Program-made: the position numbers and the translations under genes
Shown here: positions 33,853 through 42,356 of the stretch, piece by piece
Position numbering within the stretch: position 1 is the stretch's first letter
Layout of the letters: each line of letters begins with the position of its first letter
NCBI RefSeq assembly: GCF_004365875.1
Contig: NZ_SODF01000003.1
Location: 1,145,199-1,209,198, forward strand
DNA from: Kribbella kalugense
GTDB lineage: Bacteria; Actinomycetota; Actinomycetes; Propionibacteriales; Kribbellaceae
DNA length: 64,000 bases
Reading direction: 5' to 3'
Notes under the pieces: model-generated
Told to the model about the DNA's origin: nothing
The model's database searches: none
Seen by the model: only the letters and a program-made list of their open reading frames with translations

Positions 33853-36185
33853 CGACCTGCACCCAGCCGGGTTGTACCGGCTCGATCGTGGACGGGTACT
33901 GCGACGTGTGCGGCTCACCCGCCGCGGCCGCTCCAAGCCAGCCAACTGCAGCCCCGGCGGCGGCGACCGGCGCCTGCACGCAACCGGGATGCACCGGCAC
34001 CTATGTGGACGGGTACTGCGACGTCTGCGGCTCCCCCGCAACAGCTGCCGAAGTCCCGGACCAGATCAGCTCGGTGTCGACCGTCTCCCGCGCATCCAAC
34101 CGCCTGGCCTCCACGCCGCTCGGCTCCGCCCGCGCCGCCCAGGCCGGCTCGAAGCTGACCCGCAAGCTCGGTACGTCGTCCACCCGCCTGCGCGGTGCGC
34201 GACTCGGCGCCGGACTGACCCACGTACCGTCGATCCCCGCGATCGACGCCAGCAAAGCGATCCTGGCCAACCCGCAGGTCCCGGAGGACCGCCGGAACTG
34301 CCCGAACTGCGGCAACCCGGTCGGCCGGTCCCGCGCCGGCCAGCCTGGCCGGACCGACGGCTTCTGCCCGAAATGCCGCAACCGGTTCTCGTTCTCGCCG
34401 AAGCTGAAGGCCGGCGACCTGGTCGGCGGTCAGTATGAGGTGCGCGGCTGCCTGGCCCACGGCGGTTTCGGCTGGATCTACATGGCCCAGGACAAGAACG
34501 TGTCCGACCGCTGGGTGGTGCTGAAGGGCCTGCTCAACTCCGAGGACCCGGACGCGGTCGCCGCGGCGATCGCCGAGCAGCAGTTCCTGGCCCGCGTCGA
34601 GCACCCGCTGATCGTCGAGATCTACAACTTCGTCACGCACGACGGCGCCGGCTACATCGTGATGGAGTACGTCGGCGGCACCTCGCTGAAGACCCTGCTC
34701 AAGCAGCGGATGGAAGCCAACCACGGCCAGTACGACGCGCTGCCGATCGACCAGGCGATCGCCTACCTGCTGGAGATCCTGCCGGCGTTCTCGTACCTGC
34801 ACGACCTCGGCCTGGTGTACTGCGACTTTAAACCGGACAACATCATCCAGGTCGGCGACGCGGTCAAGCTGATCGACCTCGGTGGAGTCCGGCGGATCGA
34901 CGACTTGGACTCGGCGATCTACGGCACGGTCGGGTTCCAGGCGCCCGAGGTGGCCGAGGTCGGGCCGTCTGTTGCCTCCGACATCTACACGCTCGGCCGG
35001 ACGCTGTGCGTGCTGGCGATGGAGTTCCGCGGCTACCAGGGCCGGTACGTCGACTCGCTGCCGCCGGTGAGCGAAGTACCGCTGTTCCAGAAGTACGACT
35101 CGGTGTACCGGTTGTTGCTCAAGGCATGTGCGACGGACCCGGCGGACCGGTTCCAGTCCGCCGACGAGTTCCGCGTGCAGCTTCTCGGCGTACTGCGTGA
35201 AGTGGTCGCGGACAAGCAGGGCACCAAGGCGGCCCAGCACTCGGCGTCATCGCTTCTGTTCGGTACGCCGGGTGACAAGTCGACCGGACTGGGCGACCTG
35301 GTCGAGCCGTGGCAGCAGCTGCCGTCACTGGCACCGGACGACAGCGACAAGATGGCCGGCTGGCTGAAGACGGTCAGCGTGCCGGACGCGACCAAGCGAC
35401 TCGAGCTGCTGATCGACGCGCCGGAGCAGTCCCCGCAGACCCTGCTGGAGGTCGCGGAGGCCGCACTGGAGGTCGGACCCGACCGCTACGACCTGGTCGA
35501 CACTGCGGTGGCTGACCTACTCAACGCGGACCCGTGGGAGTGGCGGGCGGTCTGGATGGCCGGACTGGTCGCTCTGGCCCGCGGGGACTCGGCTGCTGCG
35601 CAGTCCGCGTTCAACGCCGTCTACGGCCAGGTGCCGGGTGAGCTGGGGCCGAAACTGGCGCTGGCGATCGCCTGTGAGCACAGCAACGAGTACGACGTTG
35701 CCGAGGGCCTCTACCTGACCTGTGCGCGGACGGACGCCAACTACATCGCACCGTCGGCCTTCGGCCTGGCGGCGATCCGGACCCAGCGCAACGACCTCGA
35801 CGGAGCACTCGGCGCGCTCGACCTGGTCCCCCGGACCAGCGGCGCGTATGTACGGGCCCGTCGCCAGCGAGCCGGGTTGCTGGCAGGATCGGGGCGTGGC
35901 CTTCCCGCGCTCGCCCAGGCGATGGACAGCATCGCGACGCTGACCATCGACCCGGTCGACCGGGCCAACCTGGCCGCGGACGTGTTCCGGACCGCGCTGA
36001 CCGAGGTACAGCAGTCCGGTCCGCAGGAGGCTCTGCGGATCGACGGACGGGCAGCCACCGAGACCTCTCTGCGGAACGGGCTCGAGGCCACCTACCGGTT
36101 GCTGGCCGACCAGGCTCAGACCCGGACGGAACGGATCGCCCTGGTCGACCAGGCCAACGAGGTTCGAGGATGGACGTTGCAATGA
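33849..36185 (+). CDS. pknG: PknG-type serine/threonine protein kinase
   Basis: A 778-residue kinase. Two nearly identical zinc-ribbon-like units lie at 4-22 and 43-61 (CTQPGCTG...DGYCDVCG), a feature not in mycobacterial PknG. A rubredoxin-like pair follows (NCPNCG near 149-154 and FCPKC near 172-176). The kinase domain has invariant Lys226 in VVLKGL, catalytic Asp326 in CDFKPDN, and LIDLGG instead of DFG. The C-terminal third is a TPR-like helical region. PknG controls glutamate/TCA metabolism through FHA-domain partners; here an FHA protein is encoded in the same operon. Confidence 0.95.
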   Translation: MTTCTQPGCTGSIVDGYCDVCGSPAAAAPSQPTAAPAAATGACTQPGCTGTYVDGYCDVCGSPATAAEVPDQISSVSTVSRASNRLASTPLGSARAAQAGSKLTRKLGTSSTRLRGARLGAGLTHVPSIPAIDASKAILANPQVPEDRRNCPNCGNPVGRSRAGQPGRTDGFCPKCRNRFSFSPKLKAGDLVGGQYEVRGCLAHGGFGWIYMAQDKNVSDRWVVLKGLLNSEDPDAVAAAIAEQQFLARVEHPLIVEIYNFVTHDGAGYIVMEYVGGTSLKTLLKQRMEANHGQYDALPIDQAIAYLLEILPAFSYLHDLGLVYCDFKPDNIIQVGDAVKLIDLGGVRRIDDLDSAIYGTVGFQAPEVAEVGPSVASDIYTLGRTLCVLAMEFRGYQGRYVDSLPPVSEVPLFQKYDSVYRLLLKACATDPADRFQSADEFRVQLLGVLREVVADKQGTKAAQHSASSLLFGTPGDKSTGLGDLVEPWQQLPSLAPDDSDKMAGWLKTVSVPDATKRLELLIDAPEQSPQTLLEVAEAALEVGPDRYDLVDTAVADLLNADPWEWRAVWMAGLVALARGDSAAAQSAFNAVYGQVPGELGPKLALAIACEHSNEYDVAEGLYLTCARTDANYIAPSAFGLAAIRTQRNDLDGALGALDLVPRTSGAYVRARRQRAGLLAGSGRGLPALAQAMDSIATLTIDPVDRANLAADVFRTALTEVQQSGPQEALRIDGRAATETSLRNGLEATYRLLADQAQTRTERIALVDQANEVRGWTLQ

Positions 36186-37240
36186 CGAGTACGACCGAAA
36201 CGGTCTGCCCCAGCTGTGGCGGCCCGGTGTCCGAGGCGGATCGCTTCTGCGAGGCCTGCGGCACCGAGCTCAACCCCGGCAGCGCCACCAGCCCGACCAC
36301 TCCGGCGTTGGACACCGACACCGAGCCGACCATCGAGATCAGCACGGTCCCCGTGGACCAGGTCGGCCCGTGCCAGTCCTGCGGCGGCACCGTCGGCGCG
36401 GAGGGGTACTGCGAGACCTGCGGTACGAAGGCGGCCAAGCTGCGGGACCACTTCGAGGAGCAGCCCGCGCCCTGGGTGGCCGGGGTGTGCGACCGCGGCA
36501 TCCGGCACAGCCGGAACGAGGACGCCATGGCCCTCGGAGCGGACGCTGAGCCGGGCAGTCGGGCGCTGTTGGTGGTCTGCGACGGCGTCAGCTCGTCACT
36601 CGACTCCGACGTCGCGTCACTGGCCGCGGCCCGAGCAGCGTGCGAGGTGCTGCAGGCCGGGCACGCAAAGGGTCTCGGCACCGACTCGTCGCGGGGCAGT
36701 GCGATCGCGGCCCGGCTCAAGGCGGCGGCCGACGCTGCGAGTGACGCCGTACTGGACAACACCAGTCCCGACAGCCCGAACCCGGCGTCCTGCACGTTCG
36801 TGGCGGCGGTGCTGGAGGACGGTCTGCTGGTGGCCGGCAACGTCGGCGACAGTCGCGCGTACTGGTTCCCGGACGAAGCCGAGCCGGTCGCGCTGACCGT
36901 CGACGACTCGTGGGCGGCCGAGCTGATCGCCACCGGCATCTCCCGCGAGGAGGCCGAGTCCGGCCCGCACGCGCACGCGATCACCCGTTGGCTCGGCAAG
37001 GACGCACCGGACCACACGCCGCGGACCACAACGATCCACGTGACCGGACCGGGCTGGCTGGTCGTCTGCTCAGACGGTCTGTGGAACTACTGCTCCGAGG
37101 CGGCACCGCTGGCCGACCTGGTCCGTCAAACAGCTGCGGGCTGTGGTGGCGAACCGAAGGCCACTGCGTCCGCCCTGGTCGACTGGGCCAACGCCCAGGG
37201 TGGCCAAGACAACATCACCGTCGCGCTAGCGCGTATCTAG
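36182..37240 (+). CDS. PP2C-family protein phosphatase with zinc ribbons
   Basis: A 352-residue protein. Two N-terminal zinc ribbons are visible (CPSCGG...FCEACG; CQSCGG...YCETCG), then a PP2C domain with the metal-binding acidic residues in SRNEDAMAL, VCDGVSS, GDSRAYWF, CSDGLWNY and GGQDNITVAL. It hydrolyses phospho-Ser/Thr using two metal ions and is the natural antagonist of PknG. The ATG at 36182 overlaps the pknG stop; a further ATG lies at 36170 in frame. Confidence 0.92.
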   Translation: MTSTTETVCPSCGGPVSEADRFCEACGTELNPGSATSPTTPALDTDTEPTIEISTVPVDQVGPCQSCGGTVGAEGYCETCGTKAAKLRDHFEEQPAPWVAGVCDRGIRHSRNEDAMALGADAEPGSRALLVVCDGVSSSLDSDVASLAAARAACEVLQAGHAKGLGTDSSRGSAIAARLKAAADAASDAVLDNTSPDSPNPASCTFVAAVLEDGLLVAGNVGDSRAYWFPDEAEPVALTVDDSWAAELIATGISREEAESGPHAHAITRWLGKDAPDHTPRTTTIHVTGPGWLVVCSDGLWNYCSEAAPLADLVRQTAAGCGGEPKATASALVDWANAQGGQDNITVALARI

Positions 37241-37253
37241 GAAGGGACCCGAG

Positions 37254-38531
37254 ATGGCCGACTTCACCGCCACCGTCTACCAGAACGAGTTCCTGCCCGA
37301 CGGCGGGACCGACGTACACGCCATCGTCACGGTGAAGTGCACCGGCGCCGGGGCGGCCGGGCAGTCCGGCAGCGGCGACGCGGGCGAGATCATCATCGTC
37401 GACACCTCCGGCTCGATGGGCCGGGACGGCGTCCAGGCAGCGGCGTACGCCGCACAGACCGCGCTCGACCAGATCCTCGACGGGGTCTGGTTCGCGGTCA
37501 TCTCCGGCAACGACCGCGCGCAACTGGCGTTCCCGCCGTCGGCGGAGCCGGTGATGGTCAGGATGGACTCGTACACGCGGCAGGCGGCAAAGGACGCGGT
37601 GTCCCGGTTCTACGCCGACGGCGGGACCGCGATGGGCACCTGGCTGCGGCTCGCCTCACGGGTCTTCGCGACCGTGCCGTCGCTGACGCAGAAGCACGCG
37701 ATCCTGCTGACCGACGGTGAGAACCAGCACGAGACGCCCGAGGCGCTGACCCAGGCGATCCAGTCGGTCACCGGTCAGTTCCAGTGCGACACCCGCGGCG
37801 TCGGCGTGGCCTGGCAGGTGGACGAGGTACGGCGGATCGCCCAGGCGCTACTCGGGACCGTCGACATCATCCCGGCGCCGGACCAGCTGGCCGCCGAGTT
37901 CTCCAAGCTGATCCAGAACGCGATGGGCCGCGGTGTCGCGCAGGCCGACCTGCGGGTCTGGGCGCCACAGGGTGCCGAGGTCCTGTTCGTCCGCCAGGTC
38001 GCCCCGACGGTCGAGGACCTGACAGCCCGGCGTACTGCGGTCAATCCGCTGACCGGCTCGTACCCGACCGGGTCGTGGGGCGACGAGTCCCGCGACTACC
38101 ACGTGGCGATCCGGCTGGCCGCGAAGGCGATCGGGCAGGAGCAGCTCGCCGCGCGGGTCCAGCTGGTGCTGGGCAACGACGTGGTCGCGCAGAGCCTGGT
38201 GAAGGCGCTGTGGTCGGCCGACGACGCGCTCACCACCCGGATCAGCCCGGAGGTCGCCCACTACACCGGGCAGACCGAGCTGGCGCAGGCGATCCAGGAC
38301 GGTCTGGCCGCGAAGGCCGCCGGTGACACCGCGACCGCGACCACCAAGCTCGGCCGCGCGGTCCAGCTCGCCGCCGCGACCGGCAACGAGGAAGCGACCA
38401 CCCGGCTGCGCAAGGTTGTCGACATCGACGACCAGGAAGCGGGTACGGTGCGGCTCAAGCGCACAGTCGAGAAAGCCGACGAGATGGCGCTCGACACGGC
38501 CTCCACCAAGACCACCCGGGTGAGGAAATGA
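37254..38531 (+). CDS. VWA-domain protein
   Basis: A 425-residue cytoplasmic protein with a von Willebrand factor A domain whose metal-ion site is complete: VDTSGSMGRDG (MIDAS Asp-x-Ser-x-Ser), DGGTAMGTWL (Thr) and LLTDGENQHE (Asp). The second half has helical repeats and a C-terminal basic coiled stretch. VWA domains mediate metal-dependent protein binding, often with AAA+ motors; a CbbX-type ATPase is in this operon. It is preceded by GGAAGGGAC and overlaps the FHA gene by ATGA. Confidence 0.88.
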   Translation: MADFTATVYQNEFLPDGGTDVHAIVTVKCTGAGAAGQSGSGDAGEIIIVDTSGSMGRDGVQAAAYAAQTALDQILDGVWFAVISGNDRAQLAFPPSAEPVMVRMDSYTRQAAKDAVSRFYADGGTAMGTWLRLASRVFATVPSLTQKHAILLTDGENQHETPEALTQAIQSVTGQFQCDTRGVGVAWQVDEVRRIAQALLGTVDIIPAPDQLAAEFSKLIQNAMGRGVAQADLRVWAPQGAEVLFVRQVAPTVEDLTARRTAVNPLTGSYPTGSWGDESRDYHVAIRLAAKAIGQEQLAARVQLVLGNDVVAQSLVKALWSADDALTTRISPEVAHYTGQTELAQAIQDGLAAKAAGDTATATTKLGRAVQLAAATGNEEATTRLRKVVDIDDQEAGTVRLKRTVEKADEMALDTASTKTTRVRK

Positions 38532-39256
38532 CCGTCAACTGTCCGAGTGGGCACCCGTCCACCTCAACCGACTACTGCGACGTCTGCGGCCTGCCCATCG
38601 GCACCGCTGCCACTCCGGCAGCCACCGTCGCTGCGCCCACTCCGGACGCTGCACCCGCTACGCCGGCTCCGGCGCCGTCGGGACAGGCGTGCCCGAACTG
38701 CTCGGAGGCAGCCTCGGCAGACGCGCTGTTCTGCGAGAACTGCGGCTACGACTTCACCACCGGCACGATGCCGCGGCCCGCGTCCTCGCTCGACCTGTCC
38801 GCCGGCCTGCCTGCCCCGACCCCGTCCGCGCCGGCCGCGATCGCCGAATGGGTCGTCGAGCGCTGGGTCGATCCGGACTGGTACGCCGTACAGCAGAGTG
38901 ACGACCCTTGTCCGTCACCTGGCCTGCCCGCGGTGATCCCGTTGACCGAGAAGAGCCTGCTGATCGGCCGCCCGTCCCGCAGCCGCGGCATCTCGCCCGA
39001 GATCGACTGCGGCGACGACACCGGCGTCAGCCGCCGCCAGGCCCAACTCACCACCGACGGCCAGCGCTGGTGGGTCGAGGACCTCCAGTCCTCCAACGGC
39101 ACCTACATCGCCCCTGCCGCCGGCCCCCTCCCCGAAGACCCGATCATCCCCGGCCAACGCCAGGAACTGAACCCCGACGACCGCATCTACGTGGGCGCCT
39201 GGACCCGCCTGGTAGTCCGCAAATCCACCCCCGAAGAACAGGCCGGCCAGGCCTAA
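38528..39256 (+). CDS. FHA-domain protein with zinc ribbons
   Basis: A 242-residue protein. A short ribbon opens it (CPSGHPSTSTDYCDVCG), a second follows (CPNCSEAASADALFCENCG), then a Pro-rich linker and a C-terminal FHA domain with the phosphothreonine-binding residues in LLIGRP, GVSRRQAQL and SSNGTYI. FHA domains read phospho-Thr, so this is the probable effector of PknG, similar in concept to GarA/OdhI, though its N-terminal part differs. It ends the cluster. Confidence 0.9.
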   Translation: MTVNCPSGHPSTSTDYCDVCGLPIGTAATPAATVAAPTPDAAPATPAPAPSGQACPNCSEAASADALFCENCGYDFTTGTMPRPASSLDLSAGLPAPTPSAPAAIAEWVVERWVDPDWYAVQQSDDPCPSPGLPAVIPLTEKSLLIGRPSRSRGISPEIDCGDDTGVSRRQAQLTTDGQRWWVEDLQSSNGTYIAPAAGPLPEDPIIPGQRQELNPDDRIYVGAWTRLVVRKSTPEEQAGQA

Positions 39257-39277
39257 GAAGCAGGACTTGGATTCCGC

Positions 39278-39330
39278 TAAGTCCAGGTTGTTAAGGTAAC
39301 CTGGACTTAGAAGAGAGGGAGTCCAGGTTT
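39278..39330. promoter_or_regulatory. Operator with three half-sites ahead of fic
   Basis: TAAGTCCAGGTT (39278-39289) and AACCTGGACTTA (39298-39309) are a perfect 12-bp inverted repeat with an 8-bp spacer. A third half-site GTCCAGGTTT (39321-39330) covers the TTG start of fic. GAGAGGGAG (39312-39320) is a likely ribosome site. The Fic protein's own winged helix may bind here. Confidence 0.68.
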
Positions 39331-40606
39331 GAGTCGGCAACTCACTGCCATCTGGCGTGCAACCCCAGACGCCTTCGGGCCGCGCAAGCACAGACGGCCG
39401 TGTGAGTACACGGCGTACGTGCCAGATCTTCTGAGCGCTCACGCGCTGGATATGAGTACAGAGCTTGCTGCTGATGTGGCGGACACCGAGCGGGCTCTGG
39501 CCGCGTTCGAAGGAGGCCCGGACAACGGCCTCGAACAGCTGGCTCGCTTTCTATTACGCGCGGAGGCAGTTGCCTCGTCCAAGATCGAGGGCTTGCAGGT
39601 CAACAGCAGGCGCCTGGCTACACACGAGGCCCGAGTCGCAGCCGGCATACCGGATCGCGATGCCACCGCCGACGCGGTTCTGGGCAACGTCATCGCGATG
39701 CGGCACGCTGTCGACGACGTCGCGACGGTTGAGACAGTCCAGCTACACGATCTGCTCGATATCCACGCAGCACTGATGGAGCATTCTGACCAGCCTGACA
39801 TCGGCGGCCACCTGCGCACGACGCAGAACTGGATCGGTGGAAACGACTTCAACCCCTGCCAGGCGGTGTTCGTTCCGCCACCACCTGACCAGCTTCCACA
39901 GCTCCTCGACGACCTCTGTCTCTTCATTAACCGCGATGACCTTCCAGGCACGGTGCAGGCAGGGCTCGTGCATGCGCAGTTCGAGACGATCCACCCCTTC
40001 GCGGACGGCAACGGGCGTACCGGACGCGCCTTGATTCAGGTGGTTCTCAAACGTCGAGGCCTGGCCCGGAACTTTGTCCCGCCGATCAGTCTCGCCCTCG
40101 CAACTCGCGCCGCTGCCTATGTCGGCGCTCTCACCCAGTTCCGTTACCTCGGCGACGCCAACGGCCCGGAAGCCCTCGCGGGCATCCGCGCCTGGCTGGA
40201 CCTCTTTCTCAGCGCCACCCGCCGGGCTACGGCCGACGCGGTGAACTTGCAACAACTACTCCAGGAAGTGCAGCGCGACTGGCGCACGGCCGCGCGGCCG
40301 CGGACCGGCAGTGCGGCGGATCGTCTGCTGTCCCAGCTGATCGCCAATCCTGTTGTCACCGCCGACGACGTCATTCGATTGACCCAAGCCAGTCGGTCTG
40401 CAGCCTTTGCGGCAATCGACAACCTCAGTGCCGCTAAGGTCATCCGACCCGTCGGCGACCAGAAGCGTTACCGCTTGTTCGAGGCGCCTCGGGTGTTCGA
40501 GGTACTGACCGACTACGAGCGCGCCTCCGCAACCGAGTCCGGAAACACGCGAGTCGAGCGACCCAGACGAGTCGTTCCCTATCGGCAGGACTCCGAGAAG
40601 GCTTGA
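39329..40606 (+). CDS. Fic-domain protein with C-terminal winged helix
   Basis: A 425-residue Fic-family AMP-transferase. The catalytic motif HPFADGNGRTGR is intact, and an N-terminal inhibitory motif SSKIEG is present (Glu as inhibitor), marking a class II Fic held inactive by its own helix. The C-terminal ~100 residues form a helix-turn-helix (DDVIRLTQASRSAAFAAIDNL), so the protein may control its own operon. The start is TTG at 39329, preceded by GAGAGGGAG; no closer ATG gives the conserved N-terminus. Codon use is softer than neighbours and includes a rare TTA (39554-39556). Target proteins are unknown. Confidence 0.88.
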   Translation: MSRQLTAIWRATPDAFGPRKHRRPCEYTAYVPDLLSAHALDMSTELAADVADTERALAAFEGGPDNGLEQLARFLLRAEAVASSKIEGLQVNSRRLATHEARVAAGIPDRDATADAVLGNVIAMRHAVDDVATVETVQLHDLLDIHAALMEHSDQPDIGGHLRTTQNWIGGNDFNPCQAVFVPPPPDQLPQLLDDLCLFINRDDLPGTVQAGLVHAQFETIHPFADGNGRTGRALIQVVLKRRGLARNFVPPISLALATRAAAYVGALTQFRYLGDANGPEALAGIRAWLDLFLSATRRATADAVNLQQLLQEVQRDWRTAARPRTGSAADRLLSQLIANPVVTADDVIRLTQASRSAAFAAIDNLSAAKVIRPVGDQKRYRLFEAPRVFEVLTDYERASATESGNTRVERPRRVVPYRQDSEKA

Positions 40607-40634
40607 CATCCCTCAAGCAGTGCCCAGCCGTCCG

Positions 40635-41090
40635 CTAGTAGCGGGTTGGGGCTGGGTGGGCCCAGCTCCGGGATGGGTTGAAGCACAGCCATTCGATGAC
40701 GGTTGAGCCGACGACGATGGGGATGGCCCAGGTCCAGGGGTGGTGGGGGAGGCTGACGATGGCTACTGCGGTCCAGAGGGCTATCCAGCCGCCGCCGTAG
40801 CCGCGGAGGACGCCGCGGTACCAGAGGCCGCCGGGGGCTTCGGCTGCGCGCTGGCCGAGGTACACGAACAGGTACGACGCGATGCTGATCGGCCAGAAGT
40901 ACCAGAGCCGGCCCCAGTCGTACGGGACCATCACCACCGCGGACAGGCAGACCAGGGCGATCGTCCAGTGGTAGACCTCGCCGACCCAGTTCAGTCCGTG
41001 CCGACGCAGGGTCGTGACGATCGCGAGCGGGCCGAACACCACGGCGAGGACCCCGGCGACGACATGCAGAATCAGTGCGATGTCACGCAT
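40635..41090 (-). CDS. DUF2306-type small membrane protein
   Basis: A 151-residue membrane protein with about four helices and the His/Trp pattern of DUF2306 (LHVVAGVLAVVFGPLAIVTTLRR, then GEVYHWTIALVCL). Function unknown; some relatives are predicted heme-binding. It starts at ATG 41090. A perfect palindrome CTGACATGTCAG lies 40 bases upstream. Confidence 0.75.
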   Translation of the reverse strand: MRDIALILHVVAGVLAVVFGPLAIVTTLRRHGLNWVGEVYHWTIALVCLSAVVMVPYDWGRLWYFWPISIASYLFVYLGQRAAEAPGGLWYRGVLRGYGGGWIALWTAVAIVSLPHHPWTWAIPIVVGSTVIEWLCFNPSRSWAHPAPTRY

Positions 41091-41129
41091 CGCAGCGACT
41101 CCCCCGCTCCCCGCTCCCCCCGGAGCTAT

Positions 41130-41141
41130 CTGACATGTCAG
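41130..41141. promoter_or_regulatory. Palindrome upstream of the DUF2306 gene
   Basis: CTGACATGTCAG is a perfect 12-bp palindrome, with TATGCT (minus strand, 41144-41149) as a possible -10 box just before it. The position suggests an operator near the transcription start. Confidence 0.4.
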
Positions 41142-41174
41142 GGAGCATAGGACGCGGAATGCCTCGCGTCTGCC

Positions 41175-41204
41175 CCTCGGCGCACCCAGTTGGGTGCGCC
41201 GAGG
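41175..41204 (-). terminator. Terminator hairpin of the GNAT gene
   Basis: CCTCGGCGCACCCA (41175-41188) pairs perfectly with TGGGTGCGCCGAGG (41191-41204), leaving a very tight loop. It lies just beyond the stop of the GNAT gene. There is no U-run. Confidence 0.6.
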
Positions 41205-41211
41205 AGACTGG

Positions 41212-42144
41212 TCACGCCTCCGGGAAGGACAGCACCCGGCGGACTGCGAAGTTCCGGTATCCCTGGCGCTCGAAGCTCTTCGCCATCGGGACGTTGCCGA
41301 AGTCCGTGTCGGCGCGGATGTGCTCAGCGCCGGTCTCGGCGAGCTGGTGGGTGAGCTCGGCCAGCAGATCGTCGATCAGCCCGTTCCCACGATGTTCCGG
41401 TACGACGCCGAGGTACCCGACGACCGGTCCACCGGCGTTCGCCGACGGCATCTGGAAACCGATCAGCTCGCCGTCGGCGTCGTACGCGAGCCGCCACCAG
41501 TCCCGGTCGCCCGGCATCGACTTGTACATCGCGAGCTCATCGCGAGCCGAGGCCTCGACCCCGACCCGCGCGATCTCCCGCGCTGTCGCGGCGTCCAGGC
41601 TGCCCTCGCTGACCCGCATGAACACGTCGACGAACGCCTCGTCGTCGGCCGGCTCGAACCGCAGCCGGGTGGGTCGCTCCGGCAGCCCGTACGCCGGCTT
41701 CCATTCGTACCGCAGCCGGTCGGTGATCGCGGTCATGCCGACCGCGGTCGCCGCCTGGGCCCGCGTCTCGAGGGCGGTGACGACGTCCGGCTTGTCCTGC
41801 CAGTCGCTGTCCAGGAAGAAGTGGTACTCCGGTGGTTCGGCATCGGCCGGCCGGGCTGCGACGGCGTGCTTGAGCAGTTCGGTCCAGACCGGGACCGGGT
41901 CGCCGTCGCCTACGAAGTACAGGCCGTCGATGCTGAACGGGTAGTCGTCGGTCGGACCGCCCCACCAGATGGCGAGGGCCTGGATCGCGCCGTTCTCCTC
42001 GGCGACCCAGGTCCAGTCGTCGCGGTAGTAGCCCTCAGCGACGTACTGCCGGTACCGGTCGAGGGTGACGGTGTTGATGGACTTCTGCTCGATCAGAGCA
42101 AGGATGGTGTCGAGGTCGGCCTCGACGGTGTTGCGGATGGTCAC
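41212..42144 (-). CDS. GNAT-family acetyltransferase (two-domain)
   Basis: A 310-residue protein with two GNAT-like halves. The second holds the acetyl-CoA loop GYLGVVPEHRGNGLIDDLL (the V-x-P-x-x-R/Q-G-x-G pattern). The first (MTIRNTVEADLDTILALIE) is degenerate, so only the second is likely catalytic. The acceptor is unknown. It starts at GTG 42144 with GGAGGATC ahead of it. Transcribed on the minus strand toward the DUF2306 gene but separated by a hairpin. Confidence 0.85.
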   Translation of the reverse strand: MTIRNTVEADLDTILALIEQKSINTVTLDRYRQYVAEGYYRDDWTWVAEENGAIQALAIWWGGPTDDYPFSIDGLYFVGDGDPVPVWTELLKHAVAARPADAEPPEYHFFLDSDWQDKPDVVTALETRAQAATAVGMTAITDRLRYEWKPAYGLPERPTRLRFEPADDEAFVDVFMRVSEGSLDAATAREIARVGVEASARDELAMYKSMPGDRDWWRLAYDADGELIGFQMPSANAGGPVVGYLGVVPEHRGNGLIDDLLAELTHQLAETGAEHIRADTDFGNVPMAKSFERQGYRNFAVRRVLSFPEA

Positions 42145-42356
42145 AGATCCTCCAGCAGGAGGCGCGGTCCGCTCAGTGCGAGCTACGGGAGCGGATCGGA
42201 CGCGCCGGGAAACAAGTCGGTGTACTCATCGGTCGCTCCTTCCGCTCCGGATTCGGTCTCGCCGGGCCAGACTCTAAATGGCGGCCGGGGTCATAGTCCA
42301 CCTGTTATTCACACCTGGGATGTACGAACGTTTGTTTGCGAGGGAAGCCTCCCAGC

